Assembly: GCF_019297835.1 (NCBI RefSeq)
Contig: NZ_CP079203.1
Location: 4,021,001 to 4,085,000, forward strand
Direction of reading: 5' to 3'
Length of the DNA stretch: 64,000 nucleotides
Source: Sphingomonas sanguinis
GTDB taxonomy: Bacteria > Pseudomonadota > Alphaproteobacteria > Sphingomonadales > Sphingomonadaceae
Each line of letters starts with the position of its first letter. The stretch's first letter is position 1. The notes beneath the pieces are model-generated. The model was not told the origin of the DNA and did not search any database. It saw nothing but the letters and a program-made list of their open reading frames with translations. Shown here in pieces: positions 25,101 to 34,194 of this stretch. The position numbers were made by a program, and so were the translations under genes.

Positions 25101-26270
25101 TCGCTCAACCAGCCGGTCATTCGCGGTGCGGTGAAGGCGGTCGGCGCGCGGATCGAAAGTGCGACCACCGGTACCGTCCTAACCGACGTGCAGGCCAGCG
25201 GCCGGTTCGGCGGATCGCGTCTCGTCATAGATCGCTTCGCCGCACAGGCGGGCAAGGACGGGCGGGTGAGCGGCACCGGTCAGTTCGACTTCGCCGCCGC
25301 CAAGGGCGTCGGCCTCGACCTGGCGCTCAATGCCAGCAATGCGGTGATGATCGCGCGCGACGATATCGGCGCCACCGTGACGGGGCCGCTGACCTTCCAT
25401 TCGGACGGCGCGGGCGGCACGATCGGCGGCGATGTGGTGCTCAACCGCAGCCGCTATCGGCTGGGCCGCGCGACGGCGGCGACTGCCGTGCCGCAGCTCA
25501 ACATCCGCGAGATCAATATCCCGGGCGGCGGCGAGGAGGACGATGTCCCGCGCAAGCCCTGGACGCTGGCGGTGAAGGCCCATGCGCCCAACGGCCTGAT
25601 CGTGTCCGGCCTGGGGCTGAACAGCGAATGGTCGGCGGACCTGAAGATCGGTGGCACGCCCGACAATCCCGCGATCACCGGCCAGGCGACGCTGATCCGC
25701 GGCGATTACGAATTTGCGGGGCGCGATTTCGATCTGGCGCGCGGCATCATCCGCTTCGGCGGAGAAGTGCCCGCCAACCCCGCGCTCGACATCGCCGCCA
25801 ACGCCAATGTGCAGGGGCTGAGCGCGACGATCCGCGTGACCGGCACCGCGCTAAAGCCCGAGATCGGCTTTTCCAGCACGCCCGCGCTGCCCAATGACGA
25901 GCTGCTGTCGCGCCTGTTGTTCGGCACCTCGATCGCCAGCCTGTCGGCACCGGAGGCGTTGCAGCTGGCCGCCGCCGTGGCCGCGCTTCAGGATGGTGGC
26001 AACGGGCTGAACCCGATCAACGCGGTGCGGCGTGCGGCGGGGCTGGACCGGCTTCGCGTGCTGCCCGCCGACGTGCAGATCGGGCGCGGCACCTCGGTCG
26101 CGGCGGGCAAATATATCACCCGGCGTTTCTATGCCGAGATCATCACCGACGGGCAGGGCTATTCTGCGACCCAGATCGAGTTCCAGGTGACGCGCTGGCT
26201 ATCGCTGCTCTCCAGCATCTCGACGCTGGGGCGGCAGAATCTGAATGTGCGGATATCCAAGGACTATTGA
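22104..26270 (+). CDS. tamB: TamB, translocation and assembly module inner-membrane subunit
   Basis: The 1388-residue protein starts at TTG 22104, overlapping the tamA stop as TTGA. One N-terminal transmembrane anchor (about residues 16-38) is followed by a very long beta-helical AsmA/DUF490-type domain spanning the periplasm. The conserved C-terminal TamB domain ends YFTRR-like KYITRRFYAEIITDGQG and LNVRISKDY. With TamA it forms a bridge between the membranes, and TamB-type proteins are also implicated in phospholipid transport. The length is typical. Confidence 0.93.
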   Translation: MTEEKDAPPPVRAPFRWGRAIAIAVAALVGIVLAALGVVDTSIGHRWVADRIATIRTPTGLRFSVGRIDGSLYSDMRLVDLRVYDLDGLLVQVPQARLDWRPLNWARGTLDIRRVEAATATLFHVPHTRSTGRQTPILPNFDIRIDRLRLDRLVLAPRVLGRERVAKVEGRADIRDGRAVVTLNGVVAGSDRLRLHLDARPDYDRFDLAVEAWGAKDGVLAKAVGVRAPVTLNVAGAGRWVRWDGTAKGRIGGQRAVDLRLSARAGRYALSGQVAPSLVLHGRLQRLTAPRVIVAGQADFAERRLNGALVLHSPVLRVRARGVVDLGANRFDGLRVDAKLVRPEALFRNMSGQAIAMTLRLDGAFDRAAFDYRLAATRFAFDRTGFEQATAVGKGRLQGRWPLILPVRFTAARVTGVGEAAGGILHRLSAAGDLRITPREIMGQGLALRSDKLAGRLNLRIDLTNGRYDVGLDGALQRYLIPGLGIVDVKSRLSAVPGPDGHGTRVVGRGEAQVRRLDNAFLRSLAGGLPHLTTDLERGTDGVFHFHHLVLTGPDIRLTGEAIRRRDGSFHFVGGGRQRRYGPVQMVLDGRIDKPTLDLILASPNAATGLSDVRAHLDPTDQGFAYRAAGNSRLGPFQASGAILLPRGQDAVIQIQPLLVAGARATGALNVVQGGFAGRMDVTGGGLSGELLFRPVGEVQRIEAHLAARQAQLSGVIVRQGRVDLIALLDPAGASVEGTANAQGLRRGAFNIAQMTGTARMRGGNGEVRVGISGSRGRAFSIQTVTQVSPDRFSTTAQGTLDRRPLQLLSPAIVTRDGDGWALAPTRLSFAGGEAKLAGRFDRDATEIQASLTRMPLAVLDIGYPGLGLGGTATGTLTIRQATGAPTGKADLTIRGLTRAGLVLTSRPIDMGVAGVLSADRLGVRAVMASGGKIIGRGQALIVPGIVPGGAGDWASRMQAGRLIAQLRYAGPADTLWRLTGVEMFDLSGPVAIGADVTGSLNQPVIRGAVKAVGARIESATTGTVLTDVQASGRFGGSRLVIDRFAAQAGKDGRVSGTGQFDFAAAKGVGLDLALNASNAVMIARDDIGATVTGPLTFHSDGAGGTIGGDVVLNRSRYRLGRATAATAVPQLNIREINIPGGGEEDDVPRKPWTLAVKAHAPNGLIVSGLGLNSEWSADLKIGGTPDNPAITGQATLIRGDYEFAGRDFDLARGIIRFGGEVPANPALDIAANANVQGLSATIRVTGTALKPEIGFSSTPALPNDELLSRLLFGTSIASLSAPEALQLAAAVAALQDGGNGLNPINAVRRAAGLDRLRVLPADVQIGRGTSVAAGKYITRRFYAEIITDGQGYSATQIEFQVTRWLSLLSSISTLGRQNLNVRISKDY

Positions 26271-26307
26271 GGCGTTGGCCCGCGCGAATGCGAAGAGGAG
26301 CGAACCG

Positions 26308-27282
26308 ATGGAAAAGACCGCCTATATCGACCGGACCGGCGGGCCAGAGGTCATCCAATGGCGGGACGAGGAACTGCCCCCGCCGGCCAAAGGCGAGGTG
26401 CGGATGCGCCACCATGCGGTCGGGCTGAACTATATCGACACCTATCATCGCAGCGGGCTGTACCCGATCGACCTGCCGGGCAAGCTCGGCTCCGAAGCGG
26501 CGGGCGTGGTCGAGGCGGTGGGCGAGGGCGTGACCGACTTCGCGGTCGGCGACCGGGTGGGCGTGTTCGGCCCGGCGCGCGGGGCCTATGCCACGGCGCG
26601 CAACGTCGCGGCCGACCTGCTGGTGCCGCTGCCCGATCATGTCGACGACCGGACGGCGGCCGCGATCCTGCTGAAGGGCGCGACGACCGCTTTCCTGATC
26701 GAGGATTGCGCGAAGGTGCAACCCGGCTGGACCGTGCTGGTCCATGCGGCGGCGGGCGGGGTCGGGCATCTCGCGGTCGGTTGGTTGAAGGCGATCGGCA
26801 CGACCGTGATCGCGACCGTCGGGTCCGAGGCCAAGGCGGAGAAGGCCCGCGCGGCGGGGGCCGATCACGTCATCCTCAACCGGCAGGAAGACGTCGCGGC
26901 CCGCGTGCGAGAGATCACCGGCGGCGCGGGCGTGCCCGTGGTGCTGGACGGCGTGGGCAAGGCGACCTGGGAAGCCTCGCTGAACAGCACGGCGCGGCGC
27001 GGGCTGGTGGTCAGCTTCGGCAATGCCTCGGGCGCGGTGGACGGCGTCAATCTGGGCATCCTGGCCGCGAAGGGCTCGCTGTTCGTGACCCGTCCGACCC
27101 TGTTCGACTATGCGGTGACGGCGGATGAGAAGCGCAGCCTGATCGCGCGGGTCTTCGCGATGCTGAAAAAGGGCGCGATCACGCCGGAGATCGGCCAGTC
27201 CTTCGCGCTGACCGATGCGGCCGAGGCGCACCGGGCGATCGAAGCGGGGGAGACGGTGGGGAGTACGATTCTTATTCCGTGA
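26308..27282 (+). CDS. qor: NADPH:quinone oxidoreductase (zeta-crystallin type)
   Basis: This 324-residue MDR-family protein without the structural zinc site has NYIDTYHRSGLYPIDLPGKLGSE cut by a turn near residue 50. A Rossmann motif AAAGGVGHLAV (about 146-156) follows, then the nucleotide-binding VGSEAKAEKARAAGADHVI. It should reduce quinones with NADPH in the cytoplasm. ATG 26308 has AGGAG at good spacing. It lies 37 bp after tamB and is followed by a palindromic repeat. Confidence 0.9.
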   Translation: MEKTAYIDRTGGPEVIQWRDEELPPPAKGEVRMRHHAVGLNYIDTYHRSGLYPIDLPGKLGSEAAGVVEAVGEGVTDFAVGDRVGVFGPARGAYATARNVAADLLVPLPDHVDDRTAAAILLKGATTAFLIEDCAKVQPGWTVLVHAAAGGVGHLAVGWLKAIGTTVIATVGSEAKAEKARAAGADHVILNRQEDVAARVREITGGAGVPVVLDGVGKATWEASLNSTARRGLVVSFGNASGAVDGVNLGILAAKGSLFVTRPTLFDYAVTADEKRSLIARVFAMLKKGAITPEIGQSFALTDAAEAHRAIEAGETVGSTILIP

Positions 27283-27294
27283 GGGTGGGCGCGT

Positions 27295-27363
27295 GGGCTT
27301 CGACTTCGGGTGTTTTGGTGTGATCTTCCAAACCCCCGTTCAGGCTGAGCGAAGTCGAAGCCC
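27295..27363. repeat. Interspersed repeat, family II, copy 1
   Basis: GGGCTTCGACTTCG (27295-27308) pairs with CGAAGTCGAAGCCC (27350-27363). The right half carries CGTTCAGGCTGAGCGAAGTC, shared with the larger copy at 40538-40620. Confidence 0.75.
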
Positions 27364-27427
27364 AACGGATACACCCCGCCCGAAAACCCCGCTAACCTGC
27401 CGCCGAAATCCGCACCCGGAGACCTAG

Positions 27428-28045
27428 ATGATCGCGCTCCTGCCCCTCGCGTTGCTTGCCGCTCAGACCACCCCCGCGACCCCGCCAGCCCCCGCCACCA
27501 CCGAGGCCCCCAAGCCCGTCATGGTCCGCATCGCGATGCAGACCAGCCTCGGACCCGTCGTGCTGGACCTCGACCGCACCCATGCGCCGATCACCACCGC
27601 CAATTTCCTGCGCTATGTCGACCAGCATCGGCTGGACGGCGTAACCTTCTATCGCTCCGTCCGCGTCGCGCCCGATTTCGGTTTCGTCCAGTTCGGTATC
27701 CAGAATGAGCCCAAGCGCATCCTGCCCCCGATCGCGCATGAGCCGACGACCAAGACCGGCATCAAGCATACGGACGGCACCATCTCGATCGCACGCCTGG
27801 CCCCCGGATCGGCGCGCGGCGACTTCACGATCATGGTCGGCGACCAGCCCTCGCTCGACGCCGATCCGTCCAAGCCCGGCGACAATCTGGGCTATGCCGC
27901 TTTCGGCCATGTCGTCGAGGGGATGGACGTGATCCACAAAATCCTCGACCAGCCCGCCGACCCCGCCAAGGGACCATTCAAGGGCGAGATGCTCGCCGCG
28001 CCGGTGAAGATCCTTTCCGCCAAGCGGGTGACCCTGGCAAAGTGA
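27428..28045 (+). CDS. Secreted cyclophilin-type peptidyl-prolyl isomerase
   Basis: The 205-residue protein has a short hydrophobic leader and a Pro/Ala-rich linker, so it is probably periplasmic. The cyclophilin domain covers about residues 38-200 (TSLGPVVLDLDRTHAPITTANFL, VTFYRSVR, GDFTIMVGDQPSLDADP, GYAAFGHVVEGMDVIHKIL). It should catalyse proline isomerisation in protein folding. The usual GxxxxGG block is changed to GFVQFGIQ, as in other secreted sphingomonad members. It precedes a small monooxygenase gene by 1 bp. Confidence 0.88.
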   Translation: MIALLPLALLAAQTTPATPPAPATTEAPKPVMVRIAMQTSLGPVVLDLDRTHAPITTANFLRYVDQHRLDGVTFYRSVRVAPDFGFVQFGIQNEPKRILPPIAHEPTTKTGIKHTDGTISIARLAPGSARGDFTIMVGDQPSLDADPSKPGDNLGYAAFGHVVEGMDVIHKILDQPADPAKGPFKGEMLAAPVKILSAKRVTLAK

Positions 28046-28046
28046 C

Positions 28047-28346
28047 ATGCTGTTGATCGTCGGCACCGTGCGTCTACCGCCGGAAAACCTTAATGACGCA
28101 CGGCCGGTCATGCGGCGCATGGTGGAGGCCAGCCGCGCCGAGCCGGGATGCTTGGACTATGGCTATGCCGAGGATGTGCTCGACCCCGGCCTTATCCATG
28201 TGAAGGAATTGTGGACCGATCAGGGGGCGCTTGATCGGCACTTCGCCTCGTCGCAAATCGCCGAGTGGCGGGCTGCTTGGCCGGAACTGGGCATCGGCGA
28301 GCGTCGGCTGGTCGTTTACGAGGTGGGCGAACCGCGCATGACCTGA
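28047..28346 (+). CDS. Putative quinol/antibiotic-biosynthesis-type monooxygenase (ABM domain)
   Basis: The 99-residue ferredoxin-like protein has MLLIVGTVRL, MRRMVEASRAEPGCLDYGYAED, VKELWTDQGALDRHFAS and the C-terminal strand RLVVYEV, as in YgiN-like dimeric ABM proteins. It may oxidise a quinol or aromatic compound without a cofactor. It starts just after the cyclophilin stop and probably shares its transcript. Its 3' end overlaps the convergent membrane-protein gene by 31 bp. Confidence 0.85.
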   Translation: MLLIVGTVRLPPENLNDARPVMRRMVEASRAEPGCLDYGYAEDVLDPGLIHVKELWTDQGALDRHFASSQIAEWRAAWPELGIGERRLVVYEVGEPRMT

Positions 28347-28705
28347 ATTATGGTTTTAGGCTGTTCGCTCAACGTGTCCCCCGCGATGCGCGCTTGTCGC
28401 TGCCTGACCTTCAGCGGCACGGCTACGGCGACGAACAGAGCCATGGCACCGAAGAGCAAAGCTGCGTCGAATTGTCGTTGCAGCAGGGCGATGGCAATGG
28501 CGCAGGGGATCGCGACGATGGGCGTCAGCTTGGTGACCCACCACAATATCGGTCCCCACCCGGGCCGATCGCTGACCTCTTTACCCAGGAGCAGCAGCAC
28601 CAGCGTGGCGATCAGCTTGGCACCGAGCATGAGGGCGACGACCCAGCTCAACAGGTCGATCGGGGCGGAAAAGCCGAAGCTGAAAAGCACCTTCCACTCC
28701 CCCAA
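28316..28705 (-). CDS. Small membrane protein, convergent with the ABM gene
   Basis: The 129-residue protein has about three hydrophobic spans (LLSWVVALMLGAKLIATLV, LTPIVAIPCAIAIAL, ALLFGAMALFVAVAVPL) and a basic C-terminal tail. The start is uncertain: TTG 28705 falls in the glnA terminator hairpin, and GTG 28690 is possible. No family is recognised. It lies downstream of glnA on the same strand but beyond its terminator. Confidence 0.55.
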   Translation of the reverse strand: MGEWKVLFSFGFSAPIDLLSWVVALMLGAKLIATLVLLLLGKEVSDRPGWGPILWWVTKLTPIVAIPCAIAIALLQRQFDAALLFGAMALFVAVAVPLKVRQRQARIAGDTLSEQPKTIIQVMRGSPTS

Positions 28706-28731
28706 AAAGAAAGGGGCCTTGCGGCCCCTTT
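28703..28731 (-). terminator. Rho-independent terminator of glnB-glnA
   Basis: On the minus strand, AAAGGGGCC and GGCCCCTTT form a 9-bp stem with a 4-nt loop, followed by CTTTTTGGG. It starts 25 bp after the glnA stop. Confidence 0.88.
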
Positions 28732-28755
28732 CCCCGTAGTGACATCGTGCAGGGA

Positions 28756-30168
28756 TCAGCCGCTGTAGTACATGTCGTACTCGACCGGGCTGGGGGTCAT
28801 TTCCCAGCGCATCACTTCGCTCATCTTCAGCTCGATATAGCTTTCGATCTGGTCCTTGGTGAACACGTCGCCCTTCAGCAGGAAGTCGTGGTCGGCGGCC
28901 AGCGAGTCGAGCGCTTCGCGGAGCGAACCGGCGACGGTCGGGACCTGGGCCAGCTCCGCGGGCGGCAGGTCGTACAGGTTCTTGTCCATCGCCTCACCCG
29001 GATGGATCTTGTTCTGGATACCGTCCAGACCTGCCATCAGCAGCGCCGCATAGGCAAGGTACGGGTTGGCCAGCGCGTCGGGGAAGCGCACTTCGACGCG
29101 CTTCGACTTCGGGCCGGTGCCGTACGGGATGCGGCACGAAGCCGAGCGGTTGCGCGCCGAGTAAGCGAGCAGCACCGGCGCTTCGTAACCCGGCACCAGA
29201 CGCTTGTACGAGTTGGTGGTCGGGTTGGTGAAAGCGTTGATCGCCTTGGCATGCTTGATGATGCCGCCGATGAAGTACAGGCAGGTTTCCGACAGGCCCG
29301 CATAGCCGTTGCCGGCGAACAGCGGGGTCTTGCCTTCCCAGATCGAGAAGTGGGTGTGCATGCCCGAGCCGTTATCTTCCTTGATCGGCTTGGGCATGAA
29401 TGTCGCGGTCTTGCCATAGGCATGGGCGACCTGATGCACGACATACTTGTAGATCTGCATGCGGTCGGCGGTCTGGGTCAGCGTGCCGAAGGTCAGGCCC
29501 AGCTCATGCTGCGCGGCGGCAACCTCGTGGTGGTGCTTGTCGCAGGGCAGGCCCATTTCGAGCATGGTGGTGACCATCTCGCCGCGGATGTCGACCGCCG
29601 AGTCGACCGGCGCGACGGGGAAGTAACCGCCCTTGGCGCGCGGACGGTGGCCGAGATTGCCACCCTCATATTCGCGGCCGGTGTTGGTCGGCAGCTCGAT
29701 ATCGTCGATCTTGAAGTAGGACGACGAATAGGTCGTGTCGAACTGCACGTCGTCGAACATGAAGAATTCGGCTTCCGGGCCGACATAGACGGTGTCGCCG
29801 ATGCCGGTGGTCTTCACGAACGCCTCGGCGCGCTTGGCGGTCGAGCGCGGATCGCGGGCGTACAGCTCGCCGGTCGACGGCTCGACGACGTCGCAGAACA
29901 CGATCAGCATCGGGGTGGCCGAGAACGGATCGGTATAGACGGCGTCGAGGTCCGGCTTCAGGACCATGTCCGACTCGTTGATCGCCTTCCAGCCTTCGAT
30001 CGACGAACCGTCGAACATCAGGCCGTCGGTGAACTCATCCTCGCCCAAGATCGAAGCGACCATGGTCAGGTGCTGCCACTTGCCCTTGGGATCGGTGAAA
30101 CGCAGATCGACCCACTCGATCTCTTCGTCCTTGATCTTCTTCAGGATGTCGCTGGCCGTATTCGCCAT
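28756..30168 (-). CDS. glnA: Glutamine synthetase type I
   Basis: The 470-residue enzyme makes glutamine from glutamate, ammonia and ATP as a dodecamer. Visible motifs are [51 protein letters not shown] and the adenylylation loop NLYDLPP near residue 400, so activity is probably controlled by GlnE and PII. It is downstream of glnB with a 107-bp gap, the common alphaproteobacterial arrangement, and is probably co-transcribed from the sigma-54 promoter before glnB. Confidence 0.97.
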   Translation of the reverse strand: MANTASDILKKIKDEEIEWVDLRFTDPKGKWQHLTMVASILGEDEFTDGLMFDGSSIEGWKAINESDMVLKPDLDAVYTDPFSATPMLIVFCDVVEPSTGELYARDPRSTAKRAEAFVKTTGIGDTVYVGPEAEFFMFDDVQFDTTYSSSYFKIDDIELPTNTGREYEGGNLGHRPRAKGGYFPVAPVDSAVDIRGEMVTTMLEMGLPCDKHHHEVAAAQHELGLTFGTLTQTADRMQIYKYVVHQVAHAYGKTATFMPKPIKEDNGSGMHTHFSIWEGKTPLFAGNGYAGLSETCLYFIGGIIKHAKAINAFTNPTTNSYKRLVPGYEAPVLLAYSARNRSASCRIPYGTGPKSKRVEVRFPDALANPYLAYAALLMAGLDGIQNKIHPGEAMDKNLYDLPPAELAQVPTVAGSLREALDSLAADHDFLLKGDVFTKDQIESYIELKMSEVMRWEMTPSPVEYDMYYSG

Positions 30169-30275
30169 GTGCCGTTCTCTCTCTGCTTAGATCCGACGCC
30201 CGGAGATGACCGGGGCCGGTGAAAAACCTTAATCGGCCCGGATGTCGGTCCGATGACGGTGAGGGTGGGGTTGCG

Positions 30276-30713
<438 letters not shown>

Positions 30714-30721
30714 CTAAGAAT

Positions 30722-30770
30722 TGCGCCCGCAAAACGGGCATATCCCTGCTCGCTGCCCAAATAACGGGCA
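30722..30770. promoter_or_regulatory. Two enhancer-like dyads (candidate NtrC sites)
   Basis: TGCGCCCGCAAAACGGGCA (30722-30740) and TGCCCAAATAACGGGCA (30754-30770) are inverted repeats whose centres are 31 bp apart, about three helical turns. They lie roughly 77 and 108 bp upstream of the predicted sigma-54 start, the layout of paired NtrC enhancers. The sequence is not the enteric TGCACC-N5-GGTGCA. Confidence 0.55.
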
Positions 30771-30774
30771 GTGC

Positions 30775-31116
30775 TCACAATATGCTCCGTATGGTTTCGG
30801 GCGGACGGGCGATGACGACGCCCTTCTCCGTCTCGACCAGTGGACGCTGGATCAGGATCGGCTGCGCAACCATGGCGGCCAGGACGATATCATCCTCCGC
30901 AGACAACAGCGCTTCCGCCCCGGCCTCGGTCTTGCGTAAGCCGTCTCGCGGCGACAGCCCGGCCTTCGCATAGAGGCGGCGAAGCTCGTCCGCAGCGGGC
31001 GGGGTCTTCAAATATTCGATGACCGTCAGGTCGACGCCCGCATCGCTTAACAGAGCCAGCGTCTGGCGAGAGGTGCCGCAGCGCGGATTGTGATAGATGG
31101 TCGCTTGGGTGGCCAT
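30775..31116 (-). CDS. arsC: Arsenate reductase, glutaredoxin-dependent (ArsC)
   Basis: The 113-residue thioredoxin-fold protein has Cys13 in YHNPRCGTSRQTLALL, and QPILIQRPLVETEKGVVIARP, the Arg-containing oxyanion site. It reduces arsenate to arsenite with glutathione and glutaredoxin. No arsR or arsB is adjacent, and the gene sits alone before the glnB control region, so a role in general disulphide chemistry (YffB-like) cannot be excluded. Confidence 0.88.
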   Translation of the reverse strand: MATQATIYHNPRCGTSRQTLALLSDAGVDLTVIEYLKTPPAADELRRLYAKAGLSPRDGLRKTEAGAEALLSAEDDIVLAAMVAQPILIQRPLVETEKGVVIARPPETIRSIL

Positions 31117-31212
31117 GACCGATGTATGCGCCCCGCGATGGCGAAAGCCAAGGTCGAGATGCGCGCAGCGAGCGGGACAGGCGCACGACCCGTCCCGCTC
31201 TATCGGCGACGA

Positions 31213-31584
31213 TTAGGGCTGCTGCTTGATGGCGCGCTTGACGGCCGTCACGAAGTGATCGCCGGGCCGTGCCTTGCACTGATCAACCACGACGGGGACG
31301 ATCTTTTCGACGCCGTCGACGGTGTAGGTCGGATGCGGCTTGCCCTTAGGGCCGTAGTTAGCAGCATAGACGATGGCCTGCGGGCGGAAGCTCTCATCGA
31401 GCATCCCGAAATCGTGGCAGGAGACGGTTTCCATCTTCTTGCCCGATTTCAGCACTTCGATGACCCGAACGCCATTCTTGCCGGGCACATGGGCCTGTTC
31501 ATAGACGCTCTGGGCGAAAGCACCGGACGAAACCGCAGCGACCGAAAGCACGGCGGCGAAACCGAAAGTCTTGAGCATTTTCAT
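31213..31584 (-). CDS. HdeA/HdeB-like periplasmic acid-stress chaperone
   Basis: The 123-residue protein has a signal peptide cleaved after GAFAQ. The mature part carries the HdeA pattern: SCHDFGMLDESFRPQAIVYA, then GVEKIVPVVVDQCKARPGDHF, with Cys56 and Cys103 placed for the single disulphide. HdeA unfolds at low pH and holds periplasmic proteins soluble. The upstream region has GGAAC 17 bp before ATTTTC, which only partly fits an EcfG promoter. The family call rests on the motif, and the overall identity to HdeA is low. Confidence 0.75.
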   Translation of the reverse strand: MKMLKTFGFAAVLSVAAVSSGAFAQSVYEQAHVPGKNGVRVIEVLKSGKKMETVSCHDFGMLDESFRPQAIVYAANYGPKGKPHPTYTVDGVEKIVPVVVDQCKARPGDHFVTAVKRAIKQQP

Positions 31585-31727
31585 CTGAAAAACCCCTCTC
31601 GTTTAAAGGCATTGCGAAAATGCGCCCTGTGAGAGGCCGTTCCCACGGATGAAATAGATTTCATGAGGGGCGGATGTAGACTCTGGAAGACCCGCCACGC
31701 AACCGTCTGTATCAGCGACGCTTTCAA

Positions 31728-31769
31728 AAAAAACGGACATGTGCGGTGGTTCGCACATGTCCGTTTTTT
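31728..31769 (-). terminator. Terminator of the aroQ-accB-accC operon (18-bp stem)
   Basis: AAAAAACGGACATGTGCG (31728-31745) pairs perfectly with 31752-31769 across a 6-nt loop. On the minus strand a T-run follows the stem, 22 bp past the accC stop. The A/T flanks make it bidirectional. Confidence 0.92.
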
Positions 31770-31790
31770 AATCCCCGGGCCGGGTTCGGA

Positions 31791-33140
31791 TCAGCCCTGC
31801 TTGGCGAGCCATTCCTCGAGCCACTTGATCGTATAGTCGCCCTTCTGGAACTCCGGATCGTCGAGCAGCGCCTGGTGGAGCGGGATGGTGGTCTTCATCC
31901 CCTCGATCACGAACTCCTCCAGCGCGCGGCGCAGACGGCGCAAGGCGCCTTCGCGGGTCGTGCCGTAGACGATCAGCTTGGCGATCATGCTGTCGTAATA
32001 AGGCGGAACCTTATAGCCCTGATACAGGCCGCTATCGACGCGGACATGCATGCCGCCCGGCGCGTGATACATCTTCACCGTGCCCGGCGAGGGGGCGAAG
32101 GTGCGCGGGTCTTCCGCGTTGATGCGGCACTCGATCGCGTGCCCCCGGAACTGCACGTCCTGCTGGCGCAGGGTCAGCGGATGGCCTTCGGCGATACGGA
32201 TCTGCTCGCGCACCAGATCCAGGCCGGTGATCATCTCGGTGACGGGATGTTCGACCTGCAGGCGCGTGTTCATCTCGATGAAATAGAACTCGCCGTCTTC
32301 CCACAGGAATTCGATCGTGCCCGCCCCGCGATAGCCCATGTCGGCCATCGCCTTGGCGACCACGCCGCCCATGCGCGCGCGCTCCTCGGCCGTGATGATC
32401 GGCGAGGGGGCTTCCTCCAGCACCTTCTGGTGGCGGCGCTGGAGCGAGCAGTCGCGCTCGCCCAGATGGATCGCCTGGCCGTTGCCGTCGCCGAACACCT
32501 GGAATTCGATATGCCGGGGGTTGCCCAGATATTTTTCCATGTAGACGGTGGCGTCACCGAACGCGGCCTTCGCCTCCGAACCGGCCTGCTGCATCAGCGT
32601 TTCGAGCTGGTCCTCGGAGGACACGACCTTCATGCCGCGTCCGCCGCCGCCCGAGGCCGCCTTGATGATGACCGGATAGCCGATCTTGGTGGCCAGCGCC
32701 TTGGCCTCATCGAGATCCGAGATCGCGCCGTCCGAACCGGGGACGAGCGGCAGGCCGAGCGCACCGGCGGTACGCTTGGCCTCCACCTTGTCGCCCATGA
32801 TCCGGATATGTTCGGGCTTCGGGCCGACGAAGATCAGGCCGTGCGCCTCGACGATCTCGGCGAACTTGGCGTTCTCCGAGAGGAAGCCGTAACCCGGATG
32901 GATCGCGTCCGCGCCCGAAATCTCGGCCGCCGAGATGATGTTCGGGATGTTGAGATAGCTGTCGGCGGCCGCGGGCGGGCCGATGCACACCGCTTGGTCG
33001 GCGAGGCGCACATGCATGGCATCGGCGTCGGCCGTGGAGTGCACGGCGACCGTCTCGATCCCCATCTCGTGACAGGCGCGGTGGATGCGAAGCGCAATCT
33101 CACCGCGATTGGCGATCAGGAGTTTCTTGATCTGCGCCAA
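31791..33140 (-). CDS. accC: Acetyl-CoA carboxylase, biotin carboxylase subunit
   Basis: The 449-residue ATP-grasp enzyme carboxylates biotin on AccB for malonyl-CoA synthesis. Motifs are [45 protein letters not shown] (ATP loop), [30 protein letters not shown] and [13 protein letters not shown]. It follows accB by 6 bp. Length is typical. Confidence 0.97.
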   Translation of the reverse strand: MAQIKKLLIANRGEIALRIHRACHEMGIETVAVHSTADADAMHVRLADQAVCIGPPAAADSYLNIPNIISAAEISGADAIHPGYGFLSENAKFAEIVEAHGLIFVGPKPEHIRIMGDKVEAKRTAGALGLPLVPGSDGAISDLDEAKALATKIGYPVIIKAASGGGGRGMKVVSSEDQLETLMQQAGSEAKAAFGDATVYMEKYLGNPRHIEFQVFGDGNGQAIHLGERDCSLQRRHQKVLEEAPSPIITAEERARMGGVVAKAMADMGYRGAGTIEFLWEDGEFYFIEMNTRLQVEHPVTEMITGLDLVREQIRIAEGHPLTLRQQDVQFRGHAIECRINAEDPRTFAPSPGTVKMYHAPGGMHVRVDSGLYQGYKVPPYYDSMIAKLIVYGTTREGALRRLRRALEEFVIEGMKTTIPLHQALLDDPEFQKGDYTIKWLEEWLAKQG

Positions 33141-33146
33141 GGCGGC

Positions 33147-33632
33147 TTACTCGACGACGACCAGGGGCTGGTCGAATTCGACCGGCTGGCCGTTCTCGAC
33201 CAAGACGGCGGTGACGGTGCCCGCTGCGGTCGCGGTGATCGGGTTCATCACTTTCATGGCTTCCACGATCAGCAGCGTGTCACCGGCGGCGACCTTCTGC
33301 CCGACCGAGGCGAAGGGCTTGGCGCCCGGCTCGGCCGACAGATAGACGGTGCCGACCATCGGCGACTTCACCGCATTGGCGGAGACGGCCGGCGCTGCGG
33401 CTTCCGCAGGCGCAGCGGCTGCAACCGGGGCGGCGGCCACCGGAGCGGGCGCGGCGGCGGGTGCCGGGGCATAGGCCACCGGCGCGGCCGGAGCGGCCTT
33501 GCGCGCGACGCGGATCTTGCGGTCGCCATGCTCGACCTCGATCTCGGTCAGGGCGGTGGCGTCGAGCAGCTCGGCGAGCTGACGGACGAGGTCGACATCG
33601 ACCTTCATCGCTTGTTCAGTCTTTTCGGTCAT
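33147..33632 (-). CDS. accB: Biotin carboxyl carrier protein of acetyl-CoA carboxylase
   Basis: The 161-residue protein has an N-terminal helical segment ([25 protein letters not shown]), a long Ala/Pro linker (about residues 50-90), and a biotinyl domain with the biotinylated Lys127 in [10 protein letters not shown]. The usual AMKMMN is AMKVMN here, which is tolerated in the family. It lies between aroQ and accC in one operon. Confidence 0.96.
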   Translation of the reverse strand: MTEKTEQAMKVDVDLVRQLAELLDATALTEIEVEHGDRKIRVARKAAPAAPVAYAPAPAAAPAPVAAAPVAAAAPAEAAAPAVSANAVKSPMVGTVYLSAEPGAKPFASVGQKVAAGDTLLIVEAMKVMNPITATAAGTVTAVLVENGQPVEFDQPLVVVE

Positions 33633-33646
33633 GGGACGCGCTCCTG

Positions 33647-34081
33647 TCAGAACCGGGCGGCGGCTTCAAGCGCGAGCAGATAGGAATGCGCGCCAAAACC
33701 CGCGATTGTGCCTTTTGCGGCACGCCCGATGAAGCTCTCATGACGGAATGGCTCCCGTGCATGAGGGTTGGATAGGTGAACCTCGATCACCGGGGTCGTC
33801 ACCGATTTGATCGCATCATGGATCGCGATCGACGTGTGGGTAAAGCCCCCGGCATTGAGCAGCACGGCTTTCGCTTCATAAGCCTGGGCCTCGTGCAGCC
33901 AGTCGATCAGATGGCCTTCATGGTTGGACTGACGCATGTCGATCTCCAGATCGAGCTCGCGTGCCCGGTCCTCCAGCAGCCCCGCAATATCGTCCAGCGT
34001 GTCATGGCCATAGATATGCGGCTCGCGCAGGCCGAGCAGGTTCAGGTTCGGCCCGTTGAGGACATAAACGGTCGCGGGCAT
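33647..34081 (-). CDS. aroQ: 3-dehydroquinate dehydratase, type II
   Basis: The 144-residue enzyme removes water from 3-dehydroquinate in the shikimate pathway. It has [21 protein letters not shown] (split around residue 20; Tyr24 is the catalytic Tyr), [31 protein letters not shown] and [20 protein letters not shown] 34081 has GGGAG 5 nt upstream; ATG 34093 would place that site inside the gene. It is the first gene of aroQ-accB-accC, a widely conserved order. Confidence 0.96.
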   Translation of the reverse strand: MPATVYVLNGPNLNLLGLREPHIYGHDTLDDIAGLLEDRARELDLEIDMRQSNHEGHLIDWLHEAQAYEAKAVLLNAGGFTHTSIAIHDAIKSVTTPVIEVHLSNPHAREPFRHESFIGRAAKGTIAGFGAHSYLLALEAAARF

Positions 34082-34194
34082 CGGCACTCCCATGGTTGCG
34101 GCTCGGGATGGCCGGGCCTAGATCGAGGGCCTTCCTTAACCGCATGCCCTATCCCACGTCGAGCGGGCAGCGACTTGCATGGTAAGTGACGCAT

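Noticed and set aside
28747..30222. 491-codon plus-strand frame
   Set aside because: Antisense to glnA; low-complexity composition.
31746..33683. 645-codon plus-strand frame
   Set aside because: Antisense to accC and accB, starts within the terminator hairpin, and has no recognisable motif.
34094..34194. TPP riboswitch before thiSG
   Set aside because: The gap is about 100 bp and lacks the conserved CUGAGA-type THI box.
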